A DNA stretch of 40,784 nucleotides, taken from NCBI GenBank assembly GCA_029260255.1, contig JAJDDR010000561.1, positions 1-40,784 on the forward strand, read 5' to 3'. Position 1 is the stretch's first letter; every line of letters begins with the position of its first letter. Below, in pieces: positions 25,951 through 34,621 of the stretch. The notes beneath the pieces were generated by a model. The model saw only the letters and a list, made by a program, of their open reading frames with translations. It did not search any database and had not been told where the DNA came from. The translations under genes were made by a program, and so were the position numbers. This DNA is from Phycisphaerae bacterium. Lineage in GTDB: Bacteria > Planctomycetota > Phycisphaerae > UBA1845.

Positions 25951-26739
25951 CTAGGTTCTCAGGTGATCATACAGGAGGCTCAGCAACGCCACAAGAATCG
26001 AAAAAACCAGGGTGAGCTTGAGAATGACCAGTCGATGTGTTACCTCGCGATCGCGCCATTCGCTCAGACGACGGTCGATTTCATCGAGTTTCGTATCGAT
26101 GCGCTGCTCGATTTCATCAAGTTTCTCACGCACGTAGTCATCGGCCACGCCCTTGAGACGCCGCGCCACACCGCCCACGAGACCCGTCTGTTCGATGTCC
26201 GACTTGATTGAGGTCGCCTCGTCCTCCGGAAGGTACTTGTAGTCCCGCGCGTCACCGACTGGAGACGACGAAACCAACTTCGCAACCAGCGAACCCACGG
26301 CCGTTCGGCGAACGCGCCGCAACCGCGCCGCCCATCCGCCCGCCTTGCGGAGACGTCCCTCCAGCGCCGCCCGCGTCTCGGCCTCCGCCGGCAGCACGCC
26401 GGACAACTCCGCCAGAACACGAAGCCCGCGATCCGACAATCCATCATAGCGTGCGGGACGATACTGTGAAATCAGCTGCACGAGCTGCTCCTTTCCGGCC
26501 GAGCGTCGAACGGGGACCCGCAGCCATCGGGCGACGTCGAGCATCGCTTCGCGGTCCATGCCCACGAGCGACTCCTGCCGACGACGAATCTTGGCGAGCG
26601 CATCGGCGTGCGCCACATCCGCCGAAAGGCTCAGCCCCAGCGTAGACGCGTAGCGCACGAGTTCGTCCACCGGCAGTCCCGAAAGCGACGGTGAACTTGG
26701 TGTTCCGTTACGTTCCATTGGCCCTTCCTGCCCGCTCAC
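25951..26739 (-). CDS. Coiled-coil, tail-anchored membrane protein with SAP/Rho-N-like N-terminus
   Basis: A 262-residue protein of unknown function. The first 80 residues hold two short helical motifs of SAP/Rho-N appearance: LPVDELVRYASTLGLSLS and DREAMLDVARWLRVPV, the second followed by KEQLVQLISQY. A basic middle part (RLRKAGGWAARLRRVRR) follows, then YKYLPEDEATSIKSDIE, an amphipathic coiled coil (REKLDEIEQRIDTKLDEIDR), and a C-terminal transmembrane helix (LVFSILVALLSLLY). The annotated GTG start overlaps the preceding gene's stop in a GTGA. An ATG seven codons later (26718) has GGAAGG before it and is equally likely. Confidence 0.75.
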   Translation of the reverse strand: MSGQEGPMERNGTPSSPSLSGLPVDELVRYASTLGLSLSADVAHADALAKIRRRQESLVGMDREAMLDVARWLRVPVRRSAGKEQLVQLISQYRPARYDGLSDRGLRVLAELSGVLPAEAETRAALEGRLRKAGGWAARLRRVRRTAVGSLVAKLVSSSPVGDARDYKYLPEDEATSIKSDIEQTGLVGGVARRLKGVADDYVREKLDEIEQRIDTKLDEIDRRLSEWRDREVTHRLVILKLTLVFSILVALLSLLYDHLRT

Positions 26740-26996
26740 CTACCGTGTAGAGAGACGACATACGCCAACAACACCGCCAAGACGCCTACCTGCACGAACT
26801 CGAATCCAAACCGCCGAAAGCGACTGCGCATCAGCAGCGCCACAACATACCGGCGAAGCAGTACCTCGCCGCGTCCGGGTCCGCCGGTCGCCACGCTCAG
26901 GTACCAGACGAACGAGATCACCCGCATCGTCGCGTACGTGCCGACAACGATGGTCAGAACCCAACGATAAAGATCGAATAGCGAAGACGCGAGCAC
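26736..26996 (-). CDS. Small two-helix membrane protein
   Basis: An 86-residue protein with two predicted transmembrane segments: WVLTIVVGTYATMRVISFVW, and near the end FVQVGVLAVLLAYVVSL. Between them is a basic loop (RRYVVALLMRSRFRRFGF). The start is a GTG at 26994-26996 with no clear ribosome site, so it is uncertain. Its TGA overlaps the next start as GTGA, implying translational coupling to the coiled-coil membrane protein. I recognise no family. Confidence 0.65.
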   Translation of the reverse strand: MLASSLFDLYRWVLTIVVGTYATMRVISFVWYLSVATGGPGRGEVLLRRYVVALLMRSRFRRFGFEFVQVGVLAVLLAYVVSLHGR

Positions 26997-27122
26997 GATC
27001 GTGGCTCTCGGCGCGCAAGCCGCGGAGCCTCAACCCAAACAGGACGCCGCGAAACATGAGCGGGCGCAGATTACCAGATCGGCGCACACCGCGACAGTGT
27101 TTCGTCGCCACGTGGGCGCCGA

Positions 27123-27266
27123 GGGGTGTGTGACACTTTCGGCGGCATTCGATTCCGGGTGCCACGGGCGGCTTGTCCGCCCGTGTGGTCACATAGGCGG
27201 GCGCATGGGGCCTACACACTGGCAGGCAAGCTGCCAGTGGCACCCGCCTAAAGTGTCACGGACCCC
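27123..27266. repeat. 144-base nested palindromic element with terminal inverted repeats (MITE-like)
   Basis: The ends are 23-base inverted repeats, 27123-27145 against 27244-27266, matching at 20 positions around GTGACACTTT and GGCGG. Inside are two perfect 9-bp hairpins: CACGGGCGG/CCGCCCGTG (27163-27185) and CACTGGCAG/CTGCCAGTG (27217-27239). GGGTGCCAC and GTGGCACCC form a further outer pair. No coding frame is present. It lies in the 27000-27310 gap, downstream of the subtilase gene and upstream of the small membrane protein gene. It may be a non-autonomous mobile element or a strong terminator. Confidence 0.75.
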
Positions 27267-27310
27267 GGCGCCGAGTCAGGCCGGGATGGTGAGACCCCCG
27301 CCACTGCCCG

Positions 27311-30229
27311 TCAGTGCAACCGCCGCCGTACGAATGCCAGAAACAGAAAGCTCACGAAGGCGACCGGTACACCCGCCCCGCACGTCGGAGGAACGGTAAC
27401 CGGCAATCCGGCACCGCCGCCGTCCGCCGCGCCGTCGCCGCCGGTGTCATCGCTTCCAGCGGTACTCCCGTCGTCCGTCGCGGGCGGGTTTGGGTCCGGC
27501 TGGATGGTGATGAACCGCGTGGCGATCTGCGACACGGTCTGTCCGGATGAAGTCGTCGAGACGACCTCCACGGATATTGGCAACGTCCGCGCCACGCCGG
27601 AGAAGTTGACGTATGTGTGCGGCACCGAGATCGTCTCGGCGGCCCCACCGTCGCCCAGATCCCAGGTAACACGCTCGATGCTGCCGGCCGCCGAGCCCGC
27701 AACGTTCAACTCGACCGCAAACGGCGAGTCCCCTTCGTCCACGTCGGCGTTCACCGAACCCGGCAAGCCGATGACGATACGGACATCACCGACGGTCCCA
27801 ACATCGGTGCTCGTTTCGCCCGTCACATGCACCGCAACCGTGCGCACGCCGACGTTGTCGAATTCGTCGGTCACCGTGAACGTCGGGAAGAAGGTCCGCT
27901 CCTCCGCACCGGAAACCACGTAGCGATGGATCGTCGTCGAACGATCCGCGGATTGCCCGTCGCCGAAATCCCACACACGCGACGTAATCGTGTTCTCGCT
28001 CAACGCGTTTCCCTGGAACCTGACTTCGAGTGGGGATGTGCCCGACAGCGGACCCACGTTGATGGACACGCGCGGCCGACCGCTCGATACCGGCGCCGTG
28101 CTTCCTCCGCCGTCACCACCAGGACCGATGCCGATGCCGTCAACGTTTCCGAGCGTGTCGATGGTCGCGCCGAACCCGTACCGACCGATCGCGTTAACGG
28201 GGAACAACGCGTAGTACCGCGTTCCGGACAGACTCGGCACCGTGAGCGCCGGCGGCCCCGAGTCGCCAGCAGCGCGCACTACCGTAATGCCGGTCGCAAC
28301 CTCCTGATTCAGGGAGTAGATCAAGCCATCGTCCGGAACAAACGCGTGCGATGCGCCGAACGGGGTCAGACTCTCCACCACGAGCACGCCGGAGGTCTTT
28401 TCGCCGACTTCCACGGGTGGCGTGTCCTGGTCTTCGTCGTCGTCGATCTCACGAATATCGTCGCCGACCGTCCAGCTCAGATTACCCGAACTGATACGCA
28501 CGCTTCCGAGCCGACTCGGCCAGGTGAAACCACCGTTGTCACGCGAGTCGATGGCGGCCTGAACCGCGTCTCCCGCGTTGATCCGGCCGTAGGCGTGGGT
28601 CAGGCTGCGCTCGGTGATCGGGTGGTAGCTCGCGCTGGCCGCGTCGATCTTCCCGGCGGTCTGCTCGAGAATGGTCCGAACCTGGGTCGCGGTCAGATTC
28701 TGATTGGCACTGATGGCCAACGCCGCGACGCCGGCCGCAACGGGGCACGCCGCCGACGTACCACCGAAATGGCGCGTGTAGCTGGAATCCGACATGTCTG
28801 GGATCAGATTACCGGCACTGTCAAACGTCTGTCCGCCGGCGTTGAATCCCGGACTCACGAAACCCGCTTCGTCGGTATTGTCCGTCGTTACCATCCCCGG
28901 CAGGAACGCGTCGCCGCTGGGCGCGAGGACATCGATATCCGCGCCGAAGTTGCTGTAGGAAGCGGCGAACTCGTCGAGGGCGTTCGACGCACCGACGCCG
29001 ATGACCTCGGGCAATGCCGACAGATCGTCGTCCGGGCCCAACTCGATCGCGTCATTGCCCGCCGCAAAGACAATCACCATTCCCTTCTTTTCCCGCCCCT
29101 CCGCGAATGCGGCCTCGATCGCCGAGACCAACACGTCCGCCTGCGAGTTCAACTGGTCAACGAAGCCCCAGCTGTTGATGTGGACGTCGACGCTTCTCTG
29201 ACGCGCGAAGACGAACGCACTGGCGATCTGCCCGTCGGAGACCGGGTCGCTGAGCCCCCGCGACGCGGTGAAGCTCGCCGCGGGCGCCACGCCGATGACT
29301 CCGAAATCATTCGAGTCCGCGACCGCGAGACCCATCACCGGCGTGCCGTGAACGTCCTGGATGTTGCGCGGATTCGGGACGAGCGCGCCCTCCTGCGCCA
29401 GAAACGTGTCGTGACCGATCCCGATGTAATTCGGAAGCAGGTCCTCATGCTCGACGTCGACCGAGTCGTCAAAAATGCCCAGCAGAACGTCCTCGCCGAA
29501 CGTGATTCGCCACGCCGCCTGGATGTCGATGTCTGCCCCGGCCAAGCCGCCGCCCTGCCCGGTGTTGTTCAGATGCCACTGCTGGTTCAGGAACGGGTCG
29601 TTGAATAGCGACAACTGCTTGGGCGCCGCCCGAGCGATGAAATCGGGGTGCGCGAACAGAGTCCGATCGTCATTGTACATCGCCGCGGCGCGAACCACCT
29701 CGTCGCCGCCGCCGTTCGGACGAACCGTGTAAACGTCGTTTTGTTCATCCAGCACGTTGACCAGTAAAACCTGGAACTGCGCGAAGAACTCGGTCCGCTC
29801 GGCCGCCGTCATCGTGGGATCCAGTTTCACAACCAGATTTCCCGTCGAAAGCAGCGGCGAAGCGGAGCCGGAAAACCGATAGACCGGCCGAACATCGCCG
29901 ACACCCGCGATCGCGCGCAGCCGCGCCCCCGTCGCTGTGTCGGCTTTGTCAACCTCGACGATACAATGATGCGTCGAACGCAACGCCCACGGAATCGATC
30001 GCACGCGACAGCCCGGTACGGCGGTGAGGCGCTCGCGGGTGGCGGTGGCGTCGTCGGGTGCGGTCCGGACGTACATCTCCGTCGCGGATTCGACCAGCGT
30101 GTGCGCTCTGCCACCGGAGTGGAACTTGAGGTCTTCGCCCCTGGCGACCGACGGCAATACCAGGGCCGCCACCATCGCAAAGGCCATCATCGACCGAGAG
30201 ACCCCGTGGACGCTACGCATCGTTGCCAT
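27311..30229 (-). CDS. Secreted subtilisin-family (S8) protease with PKD domains and Cys-Gly membrane tail
   Basis: A serine protease of 972 residues. I chose the ATG at 30229, which has AGAGGT upstream and opens a signal peptide (MMAFAMVAALVLPSVARG). An N-terminal part of about 150 residues may be a prodomain. Catalytic residues, numbered from this start: Asp near 254 (LGIFDDSVDVEHEDL), His294 (QDVHGTPVMG), the oxyanion Asn near 392 (VFAAGND) and Ser492 (GGTSAACPVAAGVAA). Two PKD-type domains follow (SRVWDFGDGQSAD and ERVTWDLGDGGAAE). The C-terminus has a Cys-Gly motif, a hydrophobic helix and RRR (TCGAGVPVAFVSFLFLAFVR), like MYXO-CTERM-type anchors. It probably degrades or processes proteins at the surface. 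Confidence 0.93.
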   Translation of the reverse strand: MATMRSVHGVSRSMMAFAMVAALVLPSVARGEDLKFHSGGRAHTLVESATEMYVRTAPDDATATRERLTAVPGCRVRSIPWALRSTHHCIVEVDKADTATGARLRAIAGVGDVRPVYRFSGSASPLLSTGNLVVKLDPTMTAAERTEFFAQFQVLLVNVLDEQNDVYTVRPNGGGDEVVRAAAMYNDDRTLFAHPDFIARAAPKQLSLFNDPFLNQQWHLNNTGQGGGLAGADIDIQAAWRITFGEDVLLGIFDDSVDVEHEDLLPNYIGIGHDTFLAQEGALVPNPRNIQDVHGTPVMGLAVADSNDFGVIGVAPAASFTASRGLSDPVSDGQIASAFVFARQRSVDVHINSWGFVDQLNSQADVLVSAIEAAFAEGREKKGMVIVFAAGNDAIELGPDDDLSALPEVIGVGASNALDEFAASYSNFGADIDVLAPSGDAFLPGMVTTDNTDEAGFVSPGFNAGGQTFDSAGNLIPDMSDSSYTRHFGGTSAACPVAAGVAALAISANQNLTATQVRTILEQTAGKIDAASASYHPITERSLTHAYGRINAGDAVQAAIDSRDNGGFTWPSRLGSVRISSGNLSWTVGDDIREIDDDEDQDTPPVEVGEKTSGVLVVESLTPFGASHAFVPDDGLIYSLNQEVATGITVVRAAGDSGPPALTVPSLSGTRYYALFPVNAIGRYGFGATIDTLGNVDGIGIGPGGDGGGSTAPVSSGRPRVSINVGPLSGTSPLEVRFQGNALSENTITSRVWDFGDGQSADRSTTIHRYVVSGAEERTFFPTFTVTDEFDNVGVRTVAVHVTGETSTDVGTVGDVRIVIGLPGSVNADVDEGDSPFAVELNVAGSAAGSIERVTWDLGDGGAAETISVPHTYVNFSGVARTLPISVEVVSTTSSGQTVSQIATRFITIQPDPNPPATDDGSTAGSDDTGGDGAADGGGAGLPVTVPPTCGAGVPVAFVSFLFLAFVRRRLH

Positions 30230-30888
30230 TTCAGATACCTCTACGTTGTGTGAGCGCACCCGCACCGCGCGATCGCCGGACCCCCGACTTCGCGGACGCG
30301 TCGAGCCTCAGAATAGATGCACGGAAAAGCGACCTTGGAGGCTTCTGCTCCGACCGTCCCGCAGCCCACGCACCAACCCAATTCTTAGGGTCCCCAAATA
30401 CCCTGTCAAGGTCAACGGTGCCGATATTAAGCCGCGAGGCGCGCATTGAGGCACACGTGCGATCGGAATGGGCGCAAAAGCCCGTTTCTCCGGACGCTTG
30501 GGCCTTTCCTGTTCGGTCGCACGGCGGGGTGCCGGCCCGCGGCGACCGGCGTGCCCAGGCCACAAGTGTACGACGCCTGCACCCCACGCCGATCACGACC
30601 GTCAGACGGCGATGTCGTCCCAATACCCACGCCGGAGACTCTCTACTCGGACAGCACGTTCGCCGGCGGACCATTGACCCGGAGATGGCATTTAGGTAAC
30701 TTAATAGTGAAGTTGTTCGGGTTGAGCGGCGATGCCCCGGATGAGATCTGGGCGCGGCTGCGCGGAGGCGAAGATGAAGCAACCGGTTCTTGTCAACAGG
30801 GGTCCGTACGGGCGGTTGAAGTCACACGAACAGGTCATCCCGTTGTCCGTCAATCGTGGTCAAACCCTGCCCTGAGGGAATAGGTAGA
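30230..30888. other. Divergent intergenic region between subtilase and redox operon
   Basis: About 660 bases between divergent genes. It should contain promoters for both. A candidate for the plus strand lies at 30674-30702. I see no gene or RNA. Confidence 0.4.
30674..30702 (+). promoter_or_regulatory. Candidate promoter of the redox operon
   Basis: TTGACC (30674-30679), a 17-base spacer and TAACTT (30697-30702) lie in a locally AT-richer patch, about 185 bases before the first gene. The -10 match is weak. Confidence 0.3.
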
Positions 30889-32946
30889 GTGGTGGAACGC
30901 AGCTTACGTCATCCTCACTGTCGGATCCGGTCCAACGCGGCCGCGCTCGCGATCATCGCGATGGCCGCTACCGCCGCCGGCGCCGGTGATCGGACCGCAT
31001 CGCCCATCGCGTTCGTTCAGGCTCCTGTCACGGCACCCGGGTCCACAGGATCCGATTTGGGCAACACCATTCTCGCGGATCGGTACGTCCCCGGCATGCG
31101 CGTCGTCCACGCGGACTCCCGGGACGTCGCCGGCACCCTCCGCGTCCTGTCCGCGGACTTCACCTGCGCCACCGACCCGGTATTCCATTTCGACGGGGGA
31201 CGCCTCGCGTTCGCAGGCCGGCAAACGCCTCGGGACCGAATGCAAATCTGGGAGTTTGCGAGCACCGACGAAGCGCCGCATGTGATTACAAGCGCCGGCG
31301 CCGACTGCGTCAGCCCAGTCTACCTGCCCAACGGGAGGTTGCTGGTCGCCTCGATCATGTCCGGCGAATACGAAGAGCACGGCGGAATGCATGCCTTTTC
31401 GCTCTACGTGTTCGACCCCACGGACGAAGAATTCACGCGGCTGACGTTCAATCCCAGCAGCGATTTCGACCCCGCGATTCTCCCCGACGGACGCATCGCC
31501 TATTCCTCGTGGCAGCACGTGGGCAACCACCACTGGCCGACCGGGACCGTGGCGATCATGCTCATAAACTGGGATGGGACGGGCGTGTTCCCGCTGACGG
31601 GCAATCACCGCAAGCCCTGGCTCAAGCGATCCGCCACGCCCATCGGAAACGACCGCATTGCCTTCGTTCAGTCCGACGGCCACAGACGCTTCGGCGCAGG
31701 CGCACTCATGGCGACCTCGCTGAACGATGCACTCGCCGACTACGAGGTACTCATTCCGGGCGACGCCTACGAGGTCGCCGGGGTGTCGCCGTTCCCGGAC
31801 GGCGCCCTGCTCGTATCGGCACGCCCCACCAAGGAACCGCGGACCACGTTCGGGCTCTACGTCCTTCGCGATGACCGCCTGACGTTGCTCTTCGACGATC
31901 CCGCGTTTGACGAACTCTGCCCCGCCGTCGGCGGCGCGACAGCGCTTCCGCAACAGCGAATCAGTACGGTCGTCCCCGACACGGAGTACGGATTCGTAGC
32001 AATCCTGAACTGCTACGACAGCGATCGCACGGCACAGTCCGGGCGAACCGCAATTGCCCCCGGTTCGATAAAGGCCGTTCGCCTCATCGAGGGTCTCCCC
32101 ACGCGACACGAGCGCGGCAGTGAACCGACGTTCTTGACGACAGAGGGTCGCGAAGACGAGCCGATGGTCCGCCCCAACTCGGCCACCGGTCACATCCCCA
32201 GCCGCATCCTCGGAGAGGTTCCGCTGGCGGAGGACGGTTCAGCTTATCTGAAGGTGCCGGCCGACAAGCCGCTCCGCATCCAATTGCTTGACCGGGACGG
32301 GTTCGCGATCATGAACGAGCGCGCCTGGTTCTGGGTCCGCCCCAACGAACGCCGCGCCTGCATCGGCTGCCACGAGAACCGCGAACTCAGCCCGCACAAT
32401 GCGACGCCCTTGGCCACGCGGCGGGCGCCGACCGATCTGACCGACGCGGCACAGTGGCACACCGTGTCATTCGTCAGCGATATCCAGCCCATTCTTCAGC
32501 GTACCTGCGCCGTTTCCGGTTGCCACATGCCACCGACGCCGACCGCCGGCATGAACCTGACCGCGGATCAACTCAACGGCGACAAGGACTCCGTGCTCTC
32601 CGACCGCTTCGGCCCGGCGTACGCCAACCTCCTGAAACGACAGGACAAGAAACCATTCTCGGTCGGTGGTCGTCGCGTGCATCCCGGCAACGCGAAGGCG
32701 AGCCCGATGATCTGGATGCTGTACGGGCGGGCGCTGACGCGGCAGTACAAACCCGCGCCGTTCGAGCGGCCGATGCTCTCGGCGCACCCGGGACCGATGC
32801 TTCCCGAGGCGCAACTCGAACTCATCCGCAAGTGGATCGATCTCGGCGCCCACTACGACGACAGTGCGGCACCCGGGCCGTGGCCGTACAAGATCCCTCC
32901 CGCAGGAGCGATGGCAAGAGTGAATGGACAATCCGATGATCAGTAG
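30889..32946 (+). CDS. HzsA-related c-type cytochrome with PD40 propeller
   Basis: An exported protein of 685 residues. The GTG at 30889 has GAGGGAA nine bases upstream and leads into a signal peptide (AALAIIAMAATAAGA). The frame is also open from a GTG at 30856. Residues about 60-380 hold TolB/PD40-like propeller strands (DPAILPDGRIAYSSW, SPFPDGALLVSAR). Then come a domain like the middle part of hydrazine synthase alpha (RILGEVPLAEDGSAYLKVPA), a CxxCH heme motif (CIGCH, 491-495) and a CX4CH motif (CAVSGCH, 540-546). HPGPMLPEAQLELIRKWIDL is a cytochrome-like end. Such 'HzsA-related' proteins occur widely in non-anammox planctomycetes, so this is not evidence for hydrazine synthesis. It is the first gene of a coupled operon. 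Confidence 0.85.
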   Translation: MVERSLRHPHCRIRSNAAALAIIAMAATAAGAGDRTASPIAFVQAPVTAPGSTGSDLGNTILADRYVPGMRVVHADSRDVAGTLRVLSADFTCATDPVFHFDGGRLAFAGRQTPRDRMQIWEFASTDEAPHVITSAGADCVSPVYLPNGRLLVASIMSGEYEEHGGMHAFSLYVFDPTDEEFTRLTFNPSSDFDPAILPDGRIAYSSWQHVGNHHWPTGTVAIMLINWDGTGVFPLTGNHRKPWLKRSATPIGNDRIAFVQSDGHRRFGAGALMATSLNDALADYEVLIPGDAYEVAGVSPFPDGALLVSARPTKEPRTTFGLYVLRDDRLTLLFDDPAFDELCPAVGGATALPQQRISTVVPDTEYGFVAILNCYDSDRTAQSGRTAIAPGSIKAVRLIEGLPTRHERGSEPTFLTTEGREDEPMVRPNSATGHIPSRILGEVPLAEDGSAYLKVPADKPLRIQLLDRDGFAIMNERAWFWVRPNERRACIGCHENRELSPHNATPLATRRAPTDLTDAAQWHTVSFVSDIQPILQRTCAVSGCHMPPTPTAGMNLTADQLNGDKDSVLSDRFGPAYANLLKRQDKKPFSVGGRRVHPGNAKASPMIWMLYGRALTRQYKPAPFERPMLSAHPGPMLPEAQLELIRKWIDLGAHYDDSAAPGPWPYKIPPAGAMARVNGQSDDQ

Positions 32947-34621
32947 CCGACAACTCCGATCGCGATGCCCGGTCGTCCTCTGCGCGCTGCTGGCGGCGAC
33001 GTCCGCAGCAGCGAATGACCAAGAGAACCGGGCGATTCGGTTTACCGAGTTAGCCGTCGAGTCGGGAATCGACTTCGTCGAGACCATCGGCGACAACGAC
33101 ATGACCAACATCGTCGAGTCCGCCGGCGCCGGCTGCGGGTTCCTCGATTACGACGGCGACGGCTGGATGGACATCTATCTGGTCAACGGCCGATGGCAGC
33201 AAGGGCTCTCCGACCCCGATCTCGACGAAGACGATCGCAAGAAGAACGCCGCCGCCACCGGCAAGCTCTACCGCAATCGGGGCGACGGGTCGTTCGAGGA
33301 CGTCACCGAACGCGCCGGACTGGCCCGCCCCACCTACGGCATGGGCATTACGGTTGCCGACTACGACGGCGATGGACACCCCGACGTCTACCTCACCGCC
33401 TACGGGCCGAACAGCCTCTACCGGAATAACGGAGACGGCACCTTCACGGACGTGGCGTCCAAGAGCGGCGTAGCCGACCCGGCGTTCAGCGTCGGCGCGA
33501 CCTTCTTCGACTACAACCGCGACGACCGCCTCGACCTCTACGTCGGCAACTACGTGGTTTACGATCCGGACTACAAGCTCTTTTACGCGCCGGACGGTTT
33601 TCCGGGTCCGCTCGCGTACACCGGCCAGCAGGACAGACTGTACCGCGGCAACCCCGACGGCACGTTCACCGACGTCACCAGTACTTCCGGCATCGAGATT
33701 GAACCCAGAGGACGCGCCATGGGAGTGACCGCGTTCGATTACGACGGCGATCAACTCACCGATGTCTTCGTTTCCAACGACGCCATGGAGAACTTCCTGC
33801 TGCGCAACAAGGGCGATGGGACGTTCGAGAACGTGGCGCTGTTCGCGGGTGTTGCCTTCGGCGAAAACGGTGAGGCGACGGCTGCCATGGGCGTAGAGGT
33901 CGGCGACTACGACGGCGACGGGCGCTTCGATCTCTTCGTTCCCGACATGACCTTCTGCTGCGTGTACCGCAATCTGGGCAATGGAATGTTCGAGGATCAG
34001 GCCGCGCGATCCGGCGTCGCGGCCGCCATGGGGCAGTATGTCGGCTGGAGCGGCGTGTTCAGCGACTTCGATCTCGACGGCCGACTCGACCTCTACGTTG
34101 CCAACGGTGACGTTCACCACCTCGAACCGCACGCGGATGTTCTGTTCGCCGGTGACGGCGCTGGGCGATTCGCCGATGTCTCCGAGTCGGCGGGCAAGTG
34201 GATGCGGCAGAAACGCATCGCCCGCGGGGCGGCCGGCGCCGATTTCGACAACGACGGCGACGTGGATGTTCTGATCACACACCTGAACGACCGCCCGGCA
34301 CTCCTGCGCAACGACACGCCGCGCGGCGGGCGCCACTGGCTCGGCGTCGAGCTAGTCGGTCGAGGCGCGAATCGTGACGCCATCGGCGCGGTCGTCCGAT
34401 TGAAGTGCGGCGCCCAGTCGCAAGTGCGCCAACGCCGGACGGGCGGCGGGTACCTCTCGCAGCACGGTCCGCGCATGCACTTCGGTCTCGGCATCCACGA
34501 CAAAGTCGACACGCTCGAAGTGCTCTGGCCTGACGGTTCACGCCAGACCGTCAAAGACGTCGGCATCGATCGGGTCATCACCGTGCAACAGCGCCCCAGG
34601 CAGGCGGGGAGCGCGCGATGA
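32924..34621 (+). CDS. CRTAC1-family protein: FG-GAP/VCBS repeats plus ASPIC/UnbV domain
   Basis: An exported protein of 565 residues. The signal peptide includes CPVVLCALLAATSAAA. Repeated calcium-binding FG-GAP/VCBS blades follow, recognisable as DYDGDGWMDIYLVNG, DYDGDGHPDVYLTAYG, DYNRDDRLDLYVGNY, DYDGDQLTDVFVSND and DFDNDGDVDVLITH, each followed by LYRNNGDGTF-type text. They probably form a beta-propeller. The last 80 residues are an ASPIC/UnbV domain (WLGVELVGRGANRDAIGAVV, then LEVLWPDGSRQTV). The start overlaps the end of the previous gene by 23 bases. An ATG at 32936 is an alternative. The family's biochemical role is unclear. It is often found beside secreted cytochromes. Confidence 0.93.
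   Translation: MDNPMISSRQLRSRCPVVLCALLAATSAAANDQENRAIRFTELAVESGIDFVETIGDNDMTNIVESAGAGCGFLDYDGDGWMDIYLVNGRWQQGLSDPDLDEDDRKKNAAATGKLYRNRGDGSFEDVTERAGLARPTYGMGITVADYDGDGHPDVYLTAYGPNSLYRNNGDGTFTDVASKSGVADPAFSVGATFFDYNRDDRLDLYVGNYVVYDPDYKLFYAPDGFPGPLAYTGQQDRLYRGNPDGTFTDVTSTSGIEIEPRGRAMGVTAFDYDGDQLTDVFVSNDAMENFLLRNKGDGTFENVALFAGVAFGENGEATAAMGVEVGDYDGDGRFDLFVPDMTFCCVYRNLGNGMFEDQAARSGVAAAMGQYVGWSGVFSDFDLDGRLDLYVANGDVHHLEPHADVLFAGDGAGRFADVSESAGKWMRQKRIARGAAGADFDNDGDVDVLITHLNDRPALLRNDTPRGGRHWLGVELVGRGANRDAIGAVVRLKCGAQSQVRQRRTGGGYLSQHGPRMHFGLGIHDKVDTLEVLWPDGSRQTVKDVGIDRVITVQQRPRQAGSAR

Noticed and set aside
27617-29608. A 663-codon plus-strand frame opposite the subtilase
   Set aside because: It is antisense to conserved catalytic motifs of the S8 protease, and its composition is that of a shadow frame.
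30889-32946. Reading the HzsA-related gene as evidence of anammox
   Set aside because: HzsA-related proteins are widespread outside anammox bacteria, and no HzsB/HzsC or hydrazine dehydrogenase genes are present.
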